Position numbers and translations under genes: made by a program
Assembly (NCBI RefSeq): GCF_009192735.1
Contig: NZ_VTFU01000003.1
Location: forward strand, 186,001 to 250,000
Direction of reading: 5' to 3'
DNA: 64,000 nucleotides
From: Arthrobacter gandavensis
Lineage (GTDB): Bacteria; Actinomycetota; Actinomycetes; Actinomycetales; Micrococcaceae
Notes under the pieces: model-generated
The model's database searches: none
Seen by the model: the letters and a program-made list of their open reading frames with translations, nothing else
What the model was told of the DNA's origin: nothing
Shown: positions 16,700-26,591 of the stretch, piece by piece
Layout of the letters: every line of letters starts with the position of its first letter
Numbering within the stretch: the stretch's first letter is position 1

Positions 16700-16744
16700 C
16701 CGGGATCCCCCGGCCCGCCACCGCGGCTGCGTCCGGCTGCCCGC

Positions 16745-17122
16745 TTAGTCCTGGTGCAGCTGGATGTAGTTTCCGCAGCCGTCATCAAAAATCGCCTGGG
16801 TTCCCATCGCATCGGTGGACGCCGGCCCGGTGAACCGTACGCCGAGGCCGCCCAGCCGTTCCATTTCAGCCGCCACATCGTCCACCCCCAGGACGATGGC
16901 CGGCAGACCCATCTCATACAGGCCGCTGCGGTAGGCCTCCGCAAGGGGATTGTCGCTGGGCTCCAGCAGCAGGCCGGGGCCGTCGGGAATCCCCTTCGCG
17001 CGGACAATGAACAGGTTGTATTCCGGCATCACCATCAGCGGCTCAAAGCCCAGCGTGCCCGTATAGAAGTCGAACGCGGCGGCTGGATCAAGGACGTGGA
17101 TGCTGCTCATCTTTACGCGCAT
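16745..17122 (-). CDS. VOC/glyoxalase-fold family protein
   Basis: A 125-residue single-subunit VOC protein. It begins with the paired beta-alpha-beta-beta-beta pattern (SSIHVLDPAAAFDFYTGTLGFEPLM) and ends with IFDDGCGNYIQLHQD. Possible metal ligands are the early His and the late His/Glu-like positions, but the classical H/E set is not complete by eye. Members act as dioxygenases, isomerases or resistance proteins; no substrate can be assigned. The ATG at 17122 gives the canonical length. It lies between the antiporter gene (convergent) and the LysR-like protein gene. Confidence 0.85.
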   Translation of the reverse strand: MRVKMSSIHVLDPAAAFDFYTGTLGFEPLMVMPEYNLFIVRAKGIPDGPGLLLEPSDNPLAEAYRSGLYEMGLPAIVLGVDDVAAEMERLGGLGVRFTGPASTDAMGTQAIFDDGCGNYIQLHQD

Positions 17123-17156
17123 GGGCCAAAGGGTACCCCGCGCGGCTCCGGGCTTA

Positions 17157-17942
17157 CTAGCGGTTTCCGCGCGGCTTTCCGCCCTTGTGGCCGCCCTTGT
17201 TTTTGCCCGTGCCGCCCTTGCCGCCGGCGCTGCCCTTGCTTCCGCCCTTAACGGCAGGCCGGCCGCCGGACTTCGCTGCCGTCTTGCCGGCACTCCTGCT
17301 CTGGCGTTCCTTGGTGCGCTGCCGGGCCGTCAGTTTTTGTTCCGCCTGCACCGAGGGCTGGCGCGAGCTGTTGGCCGTCCGGCCGCGCACAATGCCCACG
17401 AGTTCTTCGATTCCGGCATCCCCGCTGCCCTCCAGCCAGGCAACAGCTATCCGCGTGCCGGGAACGCCGCTCAGGGGGCGTGCCACGACGTCCCGCCGCG
17501 AGTAGAGCTTTGCCACTGACATGGGAAGGATCAGCAGGCCCGCGCCGGAGGCCACCACTTCCATTCCGGTCTCCGCGCCGCCCACCTCGTGAAGGTCCAG
17601 GAAGTTCTCGCCCGCCAGGTCCGCGATGTCCAGTTCATCGAAGGCGGCGACGGCGGAATCCTTGGGAGCGGCCACCACCGGGCGCTCCTCGTAAAGGGCT
17701 ATCACGCTCAGGTCCGCCGGGCGGGTGTATCCCTCCTCCGGGACGCGGATAAACACCACGTCCGCGCGGCCGGCACGCAGATCATCCACCACCGCATCTT
17801 CGGGGCGCTGAGAAGCCTGCAGCTCACGGTCCTGCCGTTCGTTCCACCGGCCGATCCACTTTCCGGGCGTTACGCCGGGGATGTACGCCAGCTTCAGCGG
17901 ACTGGCTGGACGGGTCTTGTGGGAGGGGTCATCGTTTGGCAC
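17157..17942 (-). CDS. LysR-type substrate-binding domain protein lacking a helix-turn-helix
   Basis: A 261-residue protein with a GTG start. Residues about 14-195 resemble a LysR effector-binding domain (LKLAYIPGVTPGKW, DDLRAGRADVVFIRVP, LYEERPVVAAPKDS, AGLLILPMSVAKLYSRRDVVARPL). The N-terminal HTH of LysR regulators is absent. The last ~60 residues are instead a Lys/Gly/Arg-rich tail (GGKGGTGKNKGGHKGGK) that could bind nucleic acid. AAAAGG directly abuts the start, so initiation may be leaderless. It is divergent from the DUF5997 gene. Function unknown. Confidence 0.85.
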   Translation of the reverse strand: MPNDDPSHKTRPASPLKLAYIPGVTPGKWIGRWNERQDRELQASQRPEDAVVDDLRAGRADVVFIRVPEEGYTRPADLSVIALYEERPVVAAPKDSAVAAFDELDIADLAGENFLDLHEVGGAETGMEVVASGAGLLILPMSVAKLYSRRDVVARPLSGVPGTRIAVAWLEGSGDAGIEELVGIVRGRTANSSRQPSVQAEQKLTARQRTKERQSRSAGKTAAKSGGRPAVKGGSKGSAGGKGGTGKNKGGHKGGKPRGNR

Positions 17943-18061
17943 CTTTTCAGGTTAGCCCAGCCTGGTCGTCCCTCCCCGCGCACCGCTGGGCCCGGTTGAG
18001 GGCCGCAGCAGACCGCTGGGTACGGGACACCCACCCCGTCCGCTCCGGATACCCTTATTAG

Positions 18062-18493
18062 ATGACTTCCGAGAAATCCCAATCCATGAAACCTGCCACG
18101 GCAGCCAAGAAACTGGGCATCTACCTGCCCGCCGCGCCGCAGGAGTTCCAGGACGGGCCTATTTCCCGGGCCCAGTTTGATGAACTTCAGACCAATCCCC
18201 CGCAGTGGCTGGTCGATCTGCGCCGCACCGGGCCCCATCCGCGTCCCGTCGTGGCCCAGAAACTGAACATCTCCATCAGCGGCCTGACCCGCTCGGGAAT
18301 CACCGAGCCCCTGACGACTGCCGAGATCACTGCGCTGCTTGCCGCTCCCCCCGCCTGGCTGGTCGAGGAACGGGCCAGCTTCGCTGCCGTGCGTGAAGAG
18401 GCCAAACGCGTGAAGGAAGCTGAAGCCAAGAAGGAGCGCAAGGCACAGCAGGCGGCCCAGATGGCGGCCAAGGAGCCCAAACAGCGCCGCTAG
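18062..18493 (+). CDS. DUF5997 family protein
   Basis: A 143-residue protein with the DUF5997 signature: MKPATAAKKLGIYLPAAPQEFQ near the N-terminus, followed by WLVDLRRTGPHPRPVVAQKLNISISGLTRSGI and LTTAEITALLAAPPAWLVEER. A C-terminal Lys/Ala/Glu coiled-coil tail follows. The middle segment resembles a small helix-turn-helix. There is no ribosome site. A TACCCT -10-like hexamer ends 6 bp before the ATG, so the mRNA may be leaderless. It is divergent from the LysR-like gene, an arrangement that suggests a functional pair (inference). Confidence 0.87.
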   Translation: MTSEKSQSMKPATAAKKLGIYLPAAPQEFQDGPISRAQFDELQTNPPQWLVDLRRTGPHPRPVVAQKLNISISGLTRSGITEPLTTAEITALLAAPPAWLVEERASFAAVREEAKRVKEAEAKKERKAQQAAQMAAKEPKQRR

Positions 18494-18561
18494 GTTTCCG
18501 CTGTCCCCCGTTCCGCATCCCTGTTGTGCGGGCCGGACGGGGGACGGCTGCGGGCATAAAA

Positions 18562-18592
18562 AAATCACCCCGGCTTTTCAACCGGGGTGATT
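18562..18592 (-). terminator. tRNA-Leu terminator
   Basis: On the minus strand AATCACCCCGG pairs with CCGGGGTGATT, followed by a T-run. It lies 9 bp after the tRNA-Leu 3' end. Confidence 0.85.
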
Positions 18593-18600
18593 CATTTTGT

Positions 18601-18682
18601 GCGCGAGGGGGGATTTGAACCCCCACGCCCTTTCGGACACTGGCACCTGAAGCCAGCGCGTCTGCCGTTCCGCCACTCGCGC
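18601..18682 (-). tRNA. tRNA-Leu (CAG)
   Basis: This 82-nt tRNA has a 7-bp acceptor stem (GCGCGAG/CTCGCGC), the long variable arm of a class II tRNA, a GGTTCAAATCC T-arm and the loop TTCAGGT giving anticodon CAG. CCA is not encoded. Confidence 0.95.
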
Positions 18683-19138
18683 CTAAATGGTTTCCCGTGG
18701 AGAGTGTGCCCTTCAGTCTCACGACTGTTGGGGTCTCGATTCCTCGGGAACAGCAGAATCAAGCATACCCACATTTTGGGAAAACACCTAAACGGCAGTG
18801 ACACCCCTCCAAAAACCCCGGAATGGCGCGGTTTTTCGTCCCCTTACCGGCGCGGGAACCGGGTCCGCCGGCTGGCCCGGCACCCACGGCCACCCCGCGG
18901 ACACCCCGCGGCGCTCCACCCGCGTTAAGACATTTCTCAGCTGTCCCCAGTACTATCGAAGTGGACCTGTGTACCTTTGGCCTGCCTTGACGCCGTGCCG
19001 GTATTGCCCACGGCAGACATTGCCGGAGCGGATACCGGGCTGCCGCAGGCGGTGCACGGTCCAGAGATCCACCGGAGAAAACGCCGGAGTATCAGCCGGA
19101 CATCCGGACAGAATCAGGACCTAGGGAAGGAGGCGAAC
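18683..19138. other. Intergenic region upstream of fhaA
   Basis: About 456 bp separate tRNA-Leu from fhaA. An open frame enters from 18977, but it has no homology and lacks a ribosome site, so the long leader probably belongs to the fhaA operon mRNA. No clear -35/-10 pair or attenuator stem was identified. Confidence 0.4.
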
Positions 19139-19867
19139 ATGGGCTTACTCGATAACGTCGAACGCGGAATCGAAAAAGTAGTGCGAGGTGCCTTCTCCTC
19201 GGGCGGATCCGGCCGGGTGGAACCCCTTGAGCTGGCGATCGCCATGAGGCGTGAACTGGATGAGCGTTCCTTCACCGTCGGACAGGGGCGGACCCTGGCG
19301 CCAAACGTCTTCACTGCCCGGTTGTCCGATTCGGACTTCAAGCGCGCTCAGGAATGGGGCGCCCCGCTGGCCGAAGAACTCTGCGACGTCGTCATCAAGC
19401 ACGCCCGGAGCCAGTCCTACACACTCCAGGGCCCGGTCCGTGTCTCCTTCACCCGGGATTCGGCGCTCAAGCCCGGCGTCCTGGAAGTTGACTCATCAAC
19501 AGAGAAAGCGGGAGCCCCCGCGCCGCGCCAAGCTGCCCCGCCCACGCCCCGCCAGGGGCCCGGCCGCATGCAGCCTGTGTTGGACATCGACGGGCAGCGG
19601 TACTCCCTGAATGCTCCATCGGTTGTTCTTGGCCGGTCCTCCGAGGCCGATATCCTCGTTGATGACACCGGCGTTTCCCGCCGCCACCTGGAAATCCGCA
19701 CTGAAAACGGTGCCAGCCGCGCCATCGACCTCGGTTCCACCAATGGAAGCTTCGTCAATGGCCAAAAAGTACAAGGGGAAGCAGATCTTACGGATGGTTC
19801 CACTATTGCCATGGGCCGCACCCGCATCACGTTCCGGCTTCTGCCGTATCGGGCCGGGGGACGTTAG
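19139..19867 (+). CDS. fhaA: FhaA: DUF3662 and FHA domain protein
   Basis: A 242-residue cytosolic protein. Residues 1-115 form the DUF3662 domain (MGLLDNVERGIEKVVRGAF, LELAIAMRRELDERSF, LAPNVFTARLS). A Pro/Ala/Gln linker follows, then a C-terminal FHA domain (VVLGRSSEADILVDDTGVSRRHLEI, DLGSTNGSFVNG) that reads phosphothreonine. In mycobacteria FhaA is a substrate of the PknA/PknB kinases and binds MurJ. AGGAGG lies 6 bp before the ATG. It is the first gene of a tightly overlapping operon running to pknB. Confidence 0.95.
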   Translation: MGLLDNVERGIEKVVRGAFSSGGSGRVEPLELAIAMRRELDERSFTVGQGRTLAPNVFTARLSDSDFKRAQEWGAPLAEELCDVVIKHARSQSYTLQGPVRVSFTRDSALKPGVLEVDSSTEKAGAPAPRQAAPPTPRQGPGRMQPVLDIDGQRYSLNAPSVVLGRSSEADILVDDTGVSRRHLEIRTENGASRAIDLGSTNGSFVNGQKVQGEADLTDGSTIAMGRTRITFRLLPYRAGGR

Positions 19868-20352
19868 TGAACGGTGAACTAATAGTCACCCTGCTCCGCT
19901 ACGGGTTCCTGATTGTGCTGTGGCTTATGGTGCTCAGCGTTGTCGGTGCCATTCGCCGGGATCTGGTGGTGGGCAGCCGTAACCGCACCGGAACGCCCAG
20001 CGCCCGGCAGCTCCGCCGCAACCCCGCCCTGGAAAAACAGGCCCCGGCCCCGGCCAAGGTCCCCGCGCGCCAGGTCGTCGTGACCGAGGGCCCGCTGCGG
20101 GGCACAACGCTGGAGCTGGCCTCCAGTCCCATCCTGCTGGGCCGCGCCCAGGAAGCAACCCTCGTCCTCGAGGACGACTACGCCTCGGGCCGGCATGCCC
20201 GTTTGTTCCCCCAGGGCAGCCGCTGGTTCATCGAGGACCTCGGATCCACCAACGGCACGTTCCTCGGCGGCAGCCAACTGACCCGGGCCCTGCCCGTGGA
20301 GCCCGGGGTTCCGATCCGCATCGGTAAGACGGTCCTTGAGTTGAGGCCTTAA
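19867..20352 (+). CDS. fhaB: FhaB/FipA: membrane-anchored FHA domain protein
   Basis: A 161-residue protein with one N-terminal membrane helix (LLRYGFLIVLWLMVLSVVGAI), a basic linker and a cytosolic FHA domain (SPILLGRAQEATLVLEDDYASGRHARLF, EDLGSTNGTFLGG). The GTG start overlaps the fhaA stop by one base. The mycobacterial counterpart (FipA) is a PknA/PknB-linked cell-division factor that bridges FtsZ and FtsQ during stress. Confidence 0.94.
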   Translation: MNGELIVTLLRYGFLIVLWLMVLSVVGAIRRDLVVGSRNRTGTPSARQLRRNPALEKQAPAPAKVPARQVVVTEGPLRGTTLELASSPILLGRAQEATLVLEDDYASGRHARLFPQGSRWFIEDLGSTNGTFLGGSQLTRALPVEPGVPIRIGKTVLELRP

Positions 20353-20354
20353 CC

Positions 20355-21884
20355 GTGGCCCTGGTGCTCAAATATGCAGCCCGCTCCGATGTCGGCATGG
20401 TTCGTTTGAAGAATGATGATTCCGCTTACGTCGGCCGGTACTTGGCTGTCGTCGCCGACGGCATGGGAGGCCATGCCGGCGGCAATGTCGCCTCGGCGTC
20501 AACAGTCCTGGATCTGGTGCATCTGGACAGCGGAACCCACGACGACGAACCCCTCACCGTCCTGGCCGATGAAATCCAGGCCGCGAACTCCCTCCTCTCC
20601 GAACTGGTCACCACCAGCCCGCAGTTGTCCGGAATGGGTACCACGGTTACTGCCCTCCTGCTGAACGGCAACCAGTTTGCCTTTGCCCATATTGGGGATT
20701 CCCGTGCCTACCGCCTTAAGGACGGAGTGTTCGAGCAGATCAGCATCGATCACACTTTTGTCCAGCGGCTGATTGATGAAGGCCGGCTGCGCCCCGACGA
20801 GGCTGAAGTGCATCCGCACAAGAACGTCCTCATGCGGGTGCTTGGCGACGTGGATGCCAGCCCGGAACTCGATCTTGCCTCGTTCGAGGTGGAACCGGGC
20901 GAAAAGTGGCTGCTGTGTTCCGACGGGCTGACCGCCGTCCTGCGGGATTCGGACATCGAAACTGTCCTGCGGGAAACTCCCGACCTGCAGCGCTGCGTTG
21001 ACATCCTGGTTGAGCTGACCCTTGCCGGCGGCTCCCCGGACAACGTCACGGTAGCGGTCATTGAGATTGAAGAGGTCCCGGACGATTCCCTGCCCGTGGA
21101 AACTCCTTCGGCCCGCGCGGCCCTGCCCGGCGGACCGATGCGCACCGCGCCCGTGTCCGCCCCTTCCGTGGAATCCCCCGCCACCGAGGCCACGCCGTCG
21201 GACCGGACGGACAGCGCCGCGTCCGCCGACGATGAACCCGTCCGGGCGGATCTTATCCGGCAGGACCTGTCCTCGCGTCCGCACGTTCTCGTCGGCGCCG
21301 CATCGCTGGCCACGGAAACCGGACAGATCCCCATCGTGACCAAGCGGACGGCGGAACGCCGTGCGGCCCGTCTCCTCACCCACAAGGCGGCACCGGAAGC
21401 GGAAGCCGCCCCGGAGCAGGAGCAGCCCAAGCAGCGGCGCCGCCCGCGCTGGCTGGTTCCCACCGCCCTGGGCGTCATTGCTGTTCTGCTGGCTGCCGTC
21501 CTGTGGGTCGGTTACACCTGGACCCAGACGCGCTATTACGTGGGATCAAGCGACAACAACGTTGCCATCTACAACGGTGTGTCGCAGTCCCTCGGTCCCA
21601 TCCGGCTCTCCACTGTCACTGAACGGACAGACATTCCCGTGGACAGCCTGCCCGAATACCAGCGCAACCGGGTCGAGGGCACTATTCCCGCCAAGGATCT
21701 GCTGCATGCCGAGCAAATTGTTGAGGACCTGCGGGGGACGGCACGGACGAGTGCCTGCGATCCCGCAGCCCCTGCCACGCAGGCTCCGGTCGCCGGCGGC
21801 TCAACCGCCACGCCCTCGGCATCCCCCTCGGCGTCGCCCTCCGGTAAGCCGGCTGCATCCAGTGACTGCGGAGGGCAGAAGTAA
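20355..21884 (+). CDS. pstP: PstP: PP2C-type Ser/Thr protein phosphatase
   Basis: A 509-residue protein. Residues 1-240 form the PP2C catalytic domain, with metal-binding motifs VVADGMGGHAGG, AHIGDSRAYRL, LCSDGL and GSPDNVTV. A long acidic/Pro linker follows, then a membrane helix (WLVPTALGVIAVLLAAVLWVGYTW, about 370-395) and an extracellular tail of about 110 residues ending in Ser/Pro/Ala. It reverses PknA/PknB phosphorylation. The GTG start lies 2 bp after fhaB, and the stop overlaps rodA by one base. Confidence 0.96.
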   Translation: MALVLKYAARSDVGMVRLKNDDSAYVGRYLAVVADGMGGHAGGNVASASTVLDLVHLDSGTHDDEPLTVLADEIQAANSLLSELVTTSPQLSGMGTTVTALLLNGNQFAFAHIGDSRAYRLKDGVFEQISIDHTFVQRLIDEGRLRPDEAEVHPHKNVLMRVLGDVDASPELDLASFEVEPGEKWLLCSDGLTAVLRDSDIETVLRETPDLQRCVDILVELTLAGGSPDNVTVAVIEIEEVPDDSLPVETPSARAALPGGPMRTAPVSAPSVESPATEATPSDRTDSAASADDEPVRADLIRQDLSSRPHVLVGAASLATETGQIPIVTKRTAERRAARLLTHKAAPEAEAAPEQEQPKQRRRPRWLVPTALGVIAVLLAAVLWVGYTWTQTRYYVGSSDNNVAIYNGVSQSLGPIRLSTVTERTDIPVDSLPEYQRNRVEGTIPAKDLLHAEQIVEDLRGTARTSACDPAAPATQAPVAGGSTATPSASPSASPSGKPAASSDCGGQK

Positions 21885-23302
21885 TGTCTGACGTTCTGAC
21901 GGTTCCCAAATCGCGGCGCAACACTGAAGCCGTCCTGCTGCTGCTCGCCCTCATCGTGGGCATTGGGGCGAACTTCATCGTGGGCCTTGACCAGGACCGC
22001 GCCTTCGACACGGACTTCTGGACGCAGGGAGCCACTCTCGTGGGCCTTGTGCTGGTCTTCCACATCGTCCTGCGGTTCCGGGCTAAATATGCCGATCCGG
22101 TAATACTTCCGATTGTCACCGCGCTGAACGGCATCGGGCTGGCGATGATCCACCGGCTGGATCTTGCGGAAGGGGACAATGCCGCCGACCGCCAGCTGCT
22201 GTGGAGCGCCGTGGCAGTCGCTGCCGCCATTGCCGTGCTCTTCCTGATCAAGGACCACCGGGTGCTGCGCCGGTACACCTATATTTCGCTCATTGTCAGC
22301 GCCATCCTGCTGCTGCTTCCCCTGACACCGCTCGGCCTGGAACTCAACGGTGCGCGCATCTGGATCGAAGTGGCCGGCGGAACGTTCCAGCCGGGCGAAA
22401 TTGCCAAGATCACCCTGGCTATATTCTTCGCCGGGTATCTATCCACCAACCGGGACCTCATCCTGCTGGCCGGCCGGAAAGTCGGTCCGCTCCAGCTGCC
22501 GCGCTTCAAGGACCTGGGCCCCATGATCGCCGCCTGGATCGTCAGCATCGGCGTGCTGGTCTTCCAGCGGGACCTCGGTTCCTCAATCCTGTTCTTCGGC
22601 CTGTTCATGGCCATGATCTATGTCGCCACGAGCCGGGTCAGCTGGGTCCTGATCGGAGTTGCCCTGCTGACCGCCGGCGGCCTGGTGGCCATGCGGCTGT
22701 TCAGCCACGTCGCACTGCGCATCGACGGCTGGATCAATGCCTTCGACCCTGAGGTCGTCGCCCGTCAGGGCGGAAGCTGGCAGGTGATTCAGGGGTTGTT
22801 CGGGCTCGCCAGCGGCGGGCTGGCCGGGACCGGCCTGGGACAGGGCCGGCCGGACCTGGTCACGTACGCGAACTCCGACATGATTATTGCCGCTCTGGGT
22901 GAGGAGCTCGGCCTGCTCGGCATCTTCGCGATTGTGCTGATGTATGTCCTGCTCGTCTCCCGCGGATTCCGCGCCGCGCTGGGCACCCGCGACGGCTTTG
23001 GAAAGCTGCTGGCCTGCGGACTGTCCTTCACCATTGCCCTGCAGTGCTTCGTCGTCATCGGGGGCGTCACCCGCCTGATTCCGCTGACGGGCCTCACCAC
23101 GCCGTTCATGTCCGCGGGAGGATCCTCGCTCCTGGCCAACTGGATCATTGTCGCGCTGCTGCTGATGATTTCCGATGCAGCGCGGCGGCCCGCTGCCACG
23201 GGGCCGCTGACCGGCCCCATGGTGCCGGCCATGCAGGAGTCGCCGGTGGGATCGGCGCCGCGGAAGAACAAGACTAGGGAAAAGGAGGTGCATGGCGCAT
23301 GA
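21884..23302 (+). CDS. rodA: RodA/FtsW-family SEDS peptidoglycan polymerase
   Basis: A 472-residue polytopic protein with about 10-12 helices. SEDS landmarks are GAQQPGEIAK-like FQPGEIAKITLAIFFAGYLS, FQRDLGSSILFFGLFMAMIYVA and TTPFMSAGGSSLLANWII. It polymerises lipid II glycan strands and pairs with a class B PBP, here pbpA, whose start overlaps its stop by 4 bp. Position between pstP and pbpA matches the conserved actinobacterial order. Confidence 0.96.
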   Translation: MSDVLTVPKSRRNTEAVLLLLALIVGIGANFIVGLDQDRAFDTDFWTQGATLVGLVLVFHIVLRFRAKYADPVILPIVTALNGIGLAMIHRLDLAEGDNAADRQLLWSAVAVAAAIAVLFLIKDHRVLRRYTYISLIVSAILLLLPLTPLGLELNGARIWIEVAGGTFQPGEIAKITLAIFFAGYLSTNRDLILLAGRKVGPLQLPRFKDLGPMIAAWIVSIGVLVFQRDLGSSILFFGLFMAMIYVATSRVSWVLIGVALLTAGGLVAMRLFSHVALRIDGWINAFDPEVVARQGGSWQVIQGLFGLASGGLAGTGLGQGRPDLVTYANSDMIIAALGEELGLLGIFAIVLMYVLLVSRGFRAALGTRDGFGKLLACGLSFTIALQCFVVIGGVTRLIPLTGLTTPFMSAGGSSLLANWIIVALLLMISDAARRPAATGPLTGPMVPAMQESPVGSAPRKNKTREKEVHGA

Positions 23303-24753
23303 ATCAGGCCATCCGCAACAGCTGGATAGTGGCGTTGTCCATGTTTGTCCTCATTCTCGGGTCACTGACCTACGTCCAGTTCTTCGCTGCCGAGGACCTC
23401 AACGCTGATCCGAACAACAACCGGACCATCTACCAGAACTTCGGCCAGAACCGGGGCGCGATACTGGTGGACGGTGCTCCGATCGCTGAATCGGTGCCCT
23501 CGGACGACCAGTTCAACTACCAGCGGGTCTACTACCAGCCCGAGTTGTACTCCCAGCTGACCGGTTACTTCTCTCTCGTGAGCGGCACCACCCAGCTGGA
23601 GAAGGTCATGAATGACCAGCTCACCGGCAACAGCAACCAGCAGTTCTTCGACCGCCTGGTTCAGCTGGTTTCCGGCAACCCCATCCAAGGGGCCTCGGTG
23701 GAGCTGACCATCGATTCCGAGCTGCAGCAGCTGGCCTACGACCTCATCCCCGAAGGCCAAAAGGGTTCCATCGTCATGATGGACCCCAAGACGGGGAACA
23801 TCCTGGCCATGGTTTCCAAGCCCACCTATGACACCAACCTGCTGGCCGGGCATGACACCGAAGTGGTGGAGCAGAACATGCAGGAGCTGCTCACGGTTGA
23901 CGGGCTCTCGCCCTACCGCAATGCGGCAACTCAGTCCCTGCTGGCTCCCGGATCGGTCTTCAAGCTCGTGGATGCCGCTGCCGCGTTGGAATCCGGCGAA
24001 TATGACGCTGAGACGCTCATCGACAATCCATCCGCCCTGCCGCTGCCCGGAACCAACATTTCACTGCCGAACTACACGAACGGCAACTGCGGCATCCGGT
24101 CCGAGGCAACCATTGGGTTTGCGCTGGAGCAGTCCTGCAACACCGTTTTCGCCCAGATCGCATGGAAACTCGGCGAGGACGCCATCGCATCCCAGGCCGA
24201 GAAGTTCGGGTTCAACGAGGCCCTCAGCCTTCCCGACCGCGGTATCTGGGAAGTGGCTGCCAGCGGATTCCCCACCGGAATGGACCAGGCACAGCTGGCC
24301 CAGGCCTCCATCGGCCAGTACAGCGTCACGGCCACTCCGCTGGAGATTGCCATGATGACCTCCGCCATCGCCAACAACGGCGTGCAGATGACGCCCAACC
24401 TGATCCGCAATGTCCGGGCCGCCGATCTGTCGATCATTGACGAGCCGGAGCCGGAGGTCCTGAATACCTCAGTCAGCCCGGACACGGCCCGGCAGCTTAC
24501 GGACTGGATGGTGGGGGTCGTGAATAACGGCACCGCCTCCGCGGCCCGGATTCCCGGCGTCAAAGTGGCCGGCAAGACCGGCACCGCCGAGGTGCAGGAT
24601 AAGGGCGACAACGCCTGGTTCACCGGATTCGCTCCGGCCGACGACCCCGAAGTGGTCATCTCCATCGTCATGGAAGACGTGGACCTGACCACCGGATCCC
24701 AACTGACCACTCCAAGCGCGCAGAAACTCCTAGAGGCGGTGTTAAATAAGTGA
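23299..24753 (+). CDS. pbpA: PbpA: class B penicillin-binding protein
   Basis: A 484-residue transpeptidase. It has an N-terminal anchor helix ([21 protein letters not shown]), a PBP dimerisation region, and the catalytic domain with [12 protein letters not shown] (SxxK), the SxN-like [10 protein letters not shown] and [10 protein letters not shown] (KTG). It cross-links the stem peptides of glycan made by RodA. In mycobacteria PbpA is involved in septation and regulated by PknB. It overlaps rodA by 4 bp and pknA by 4 bp. Confidence 0.96.
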   Translation: MNQAIRNSWIVALSMFVLILGSLTYVQFFAAEDLNADPNNNRTIYQNFGQNRGAILVDGAPIAESVPSDDQFNYQRVYYQPELYSQLTGYFSLVSGTTQLEKVMNDQLTGNSNQQFFDRLVQLVSGNPIQGASVELTIDSELQQLAYDLIPEGQKGSIVMMDPKTGNILAMVSKPTYDTNLLAGHDTEVVEQNMQELLTVDGLSPYRNAATQSLLAPGSVFKLVDAAAALESGEYDAETLIDNPSALPLPGTNISLPNYTNGNCGIRSEATIGFALEQSCNTVFAQIAWKLGEDAIASQAEKFGFNEALSLPDRGIWEVAASGFPTGMDQAQLAQASIGQYSVTATPLEIAMMTSAIANNGVQMTPNLIRNVRAADLSIIDEPEPEVLNTSVSPDTARQLTDWMVGVVNNGTASAARIPGVKVAGKTGTAEVQDKGDNAWFTGFAPADDPEVVISIVMEDVDLTTGSQLTTPSAQKLLEAVLNK

Positions 24754-26585
24754 GGCCTACATCGGGAATCACCTTAGGCGGCAGATTCCAGCTCACTGAC
24801 CGTATCGCCATCGGCGGTATGGGCGAAGTCTGGAAGGCACGGGACCTGGTCCTGGGCCGCATTGTTGCCATCAAGATCCTCAAGGAGGAATACACCGGGG
24901 ATCCTGGTTTCCTGAACCGTTTCCGGGCCGAGGCCCGCCACACGGCGCTGTTGAACCACGAGGGCATTGCCAATGTCTTTGACTACGGCGAGGAGGAGGG
25001 ATCCGCCTACCTCGTGATGGAGCTCGTTCCGGGCCTGCCCCTGTCCTCCATCATCGAACGCGACAAGAGCCTCACGCCGGACCGCACCCTGTCCATCATC
25101 GGCCAGACGGCCACCGCCCTGGCTGCCGCGCACAAGCAGGGACTCGTCCACCGCGATGTGAAACCCGGAAATCTCTTGATCCTGCCCGACGGCCGGGTCA
25201 AGATCACGGACTTCGGCATTGCCCGCCTGGCGGACCAGGTTCCCCTGACCGCAACCGGCCAGGTAATGGGCACCGCCCAGTATCTGGCACCGGAACAGGC
25301 CACCGGCCAGCAGGCCACCGGTTCCAGCGACATTTACGCCTTGGGTGTCATTGGTTACGAGCTCCTGGCGGGAACCCGCCCGTTCTCCGGGGAATCGCAG
25401 ATTGCCATCGCCCTGGCCCAGGTCAATGACACCCCGCCGCCGCTGCCCGAAAGCATTCCGCTGCCGGTCCGTGCGCTGATCATGTCCATGCTGGCCAAGG
25501 ATCCGGCCGACCGTCCGGCGGACGCCGAAGCACTGGCCCGGGCCGTTGCCGCCATCCGCCGCGGCGACATTCCCGCGGCCGAGGAAGCCGTTCCCGGCAT
25601 GCTGCTCTTCGGCGGCGGCGGCGCCACAGCGGTGAACGACGCCGTCACGGCTCCGGTGCCCACCGCCGGCACCGCGGCCACCCGAGCCGTCAACACCGCC
25701 CCGTCCACGTCCGCGCTCCCCACCGTCGCGGGAGCGGCAGTGGGAGCAGATTCCGCCGCGACCGGTGAGCTGGCCGCGTCCCGGGACTGGACCGATGAAG
25801 AGGTTGACGACGCCGACGGCGGCGCAGGAGACGGAAACGACGGCGACGACGCCCCGGCCAAGCGCCGCCGCCCGTGGCTCATTCCGCTTGTTGTCGTGCT
25901 GGCGCTGCTTCTCGCTGCCGCGGTCACATGGGCCCTGGTCTCGGGAAACAACGACGATGACCCCGCGCCCAAGCCGTCGGCCACCACCACCCAGGCGAGC
26001 CCAAGCCCCAGCCGCACCAGCCAGTCTGCATCCCCGACGCCGTCGGAAGACGCCGACGAGATCACCATTAACGCCGCCAGCTTTGAGGGCCGCAGTTACA
26101 ACGATGTGGAAGCTGAACTGATCAACCTCGGCCTGGCCGTCAACGGCGTGGGCCAATCCTCCTCGGATTTCCCCGAGGGAACCGTGATTGACGTCAATCC
26201 GGTGGGAACGCTCCAGCGTGGAACCCTGGTCACGGTCACTTATTCCACCGGCCCGGAGCCTACGCAGTCCCCCTCCATGACCACGGTCCCGTCCGGCATC
26301 ACCGGTCAGAACGCTTCCGCCGCGGAACAGCGGATCAAGAGTGCCGGCTTAGTGCCGGTCAACGGCGGCACCCAGGCCTCCAACCAGCCCCAGGGCACCG
26401 TGGTGGCCGTCAACCCGTCCGAGGGCGCACCCCTGCCCGAAGGATCCACGGTTACGTACTTTACGTCCGAGGGTCCGGCGGCAGTTGAGCCGGCGCCCAC
26501 CACTGTTCCGGAGCCGACCCCCACGGTGACCTCCGAGTCCACTGTTCCCGCGGCTCCCAGCGGCACGAATCCAACGGCCGGGTAA
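24750..26585 (+). CDS. pknA: PknA-like Ser/Thr protein kinase with two PASTA domains
   Basis: A 611-residue transmembrane kinase with a GTG start. The kinase domain (about 8-270) has GGMGEVW, AIKIL, the catalytic loop HRDVKPGN, the metal-binding DFGIARL and APEQ. An acidic linker follows, then a membrane helix ([22 protein letters not shown], about 375-397) and two extracellular PASTA repeats (starting near [20 protein letters not shown] and [19 protein letters not shown]). Mycobacterial PknA lacks PASTA repeats, so this copy differs in having its own ligand-sensing tail. It sits in the usual pknA slot before pknB. Confidence 0.93.
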   Translation: MRPTSGITLGGRFQLTDRIAIGGMGEVWKARDLVLGRIVAIKILKEEYTGDPGFLNRFRAEARHTALLNHEGIANVFDYGEEEGSAYLVMELVPGLPLSSIIERDKSLTPDRTLSIIGQTATALAAAHKQGLVHRDVKPGNLLILPDGRVKITDFGIARLADQVPLTATGQVMGTAQYLAPEQATGQQATGSSDIYALGVIGYELLAGTRPFSGESQIAIALAQVNDTPPPLPESIPLPVRALIMSMLAKDPADRPADAEALARAVAAIRRGDIPAAEEAVPGMLLFGGGGATAVNDAVTAPVPTAGTAATRAVNTAPSTSALPTVAGAAVGADSAATGELAASRDWTDEEVDDADGGAGDGNDGDDAPAKRRRPWLIPLVVVLALLLAAAVTWALVSGNNDDDPAPKPSATTTQASPSPSRTSQSASPTPSEDADEITINAASFEGRSYNDVEAELINLGLAVNGVGQSSSDFPEGTVIDVNPVGTLQRGTLVTVTYSTGPEPTQSPSMTTVPSGITGQNASAAEQRIKSAGLVPVNGGTQASNQPQGTVVAVNPSEGAPLPEGSTVTYFTSEGPAAVEPAPTTVPEPTPTVTSESTVPAAPSGTNPTAG

Positions 26586-26591
26586 GCAATC

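Noticed and set aside
18977-19138. Upstream extension of fhaA
   Set aside because: It lacks homology; AGGAGG before the ATG at 19139 and the DUF3662 start MGLLDNVERG fix the N-terminus.
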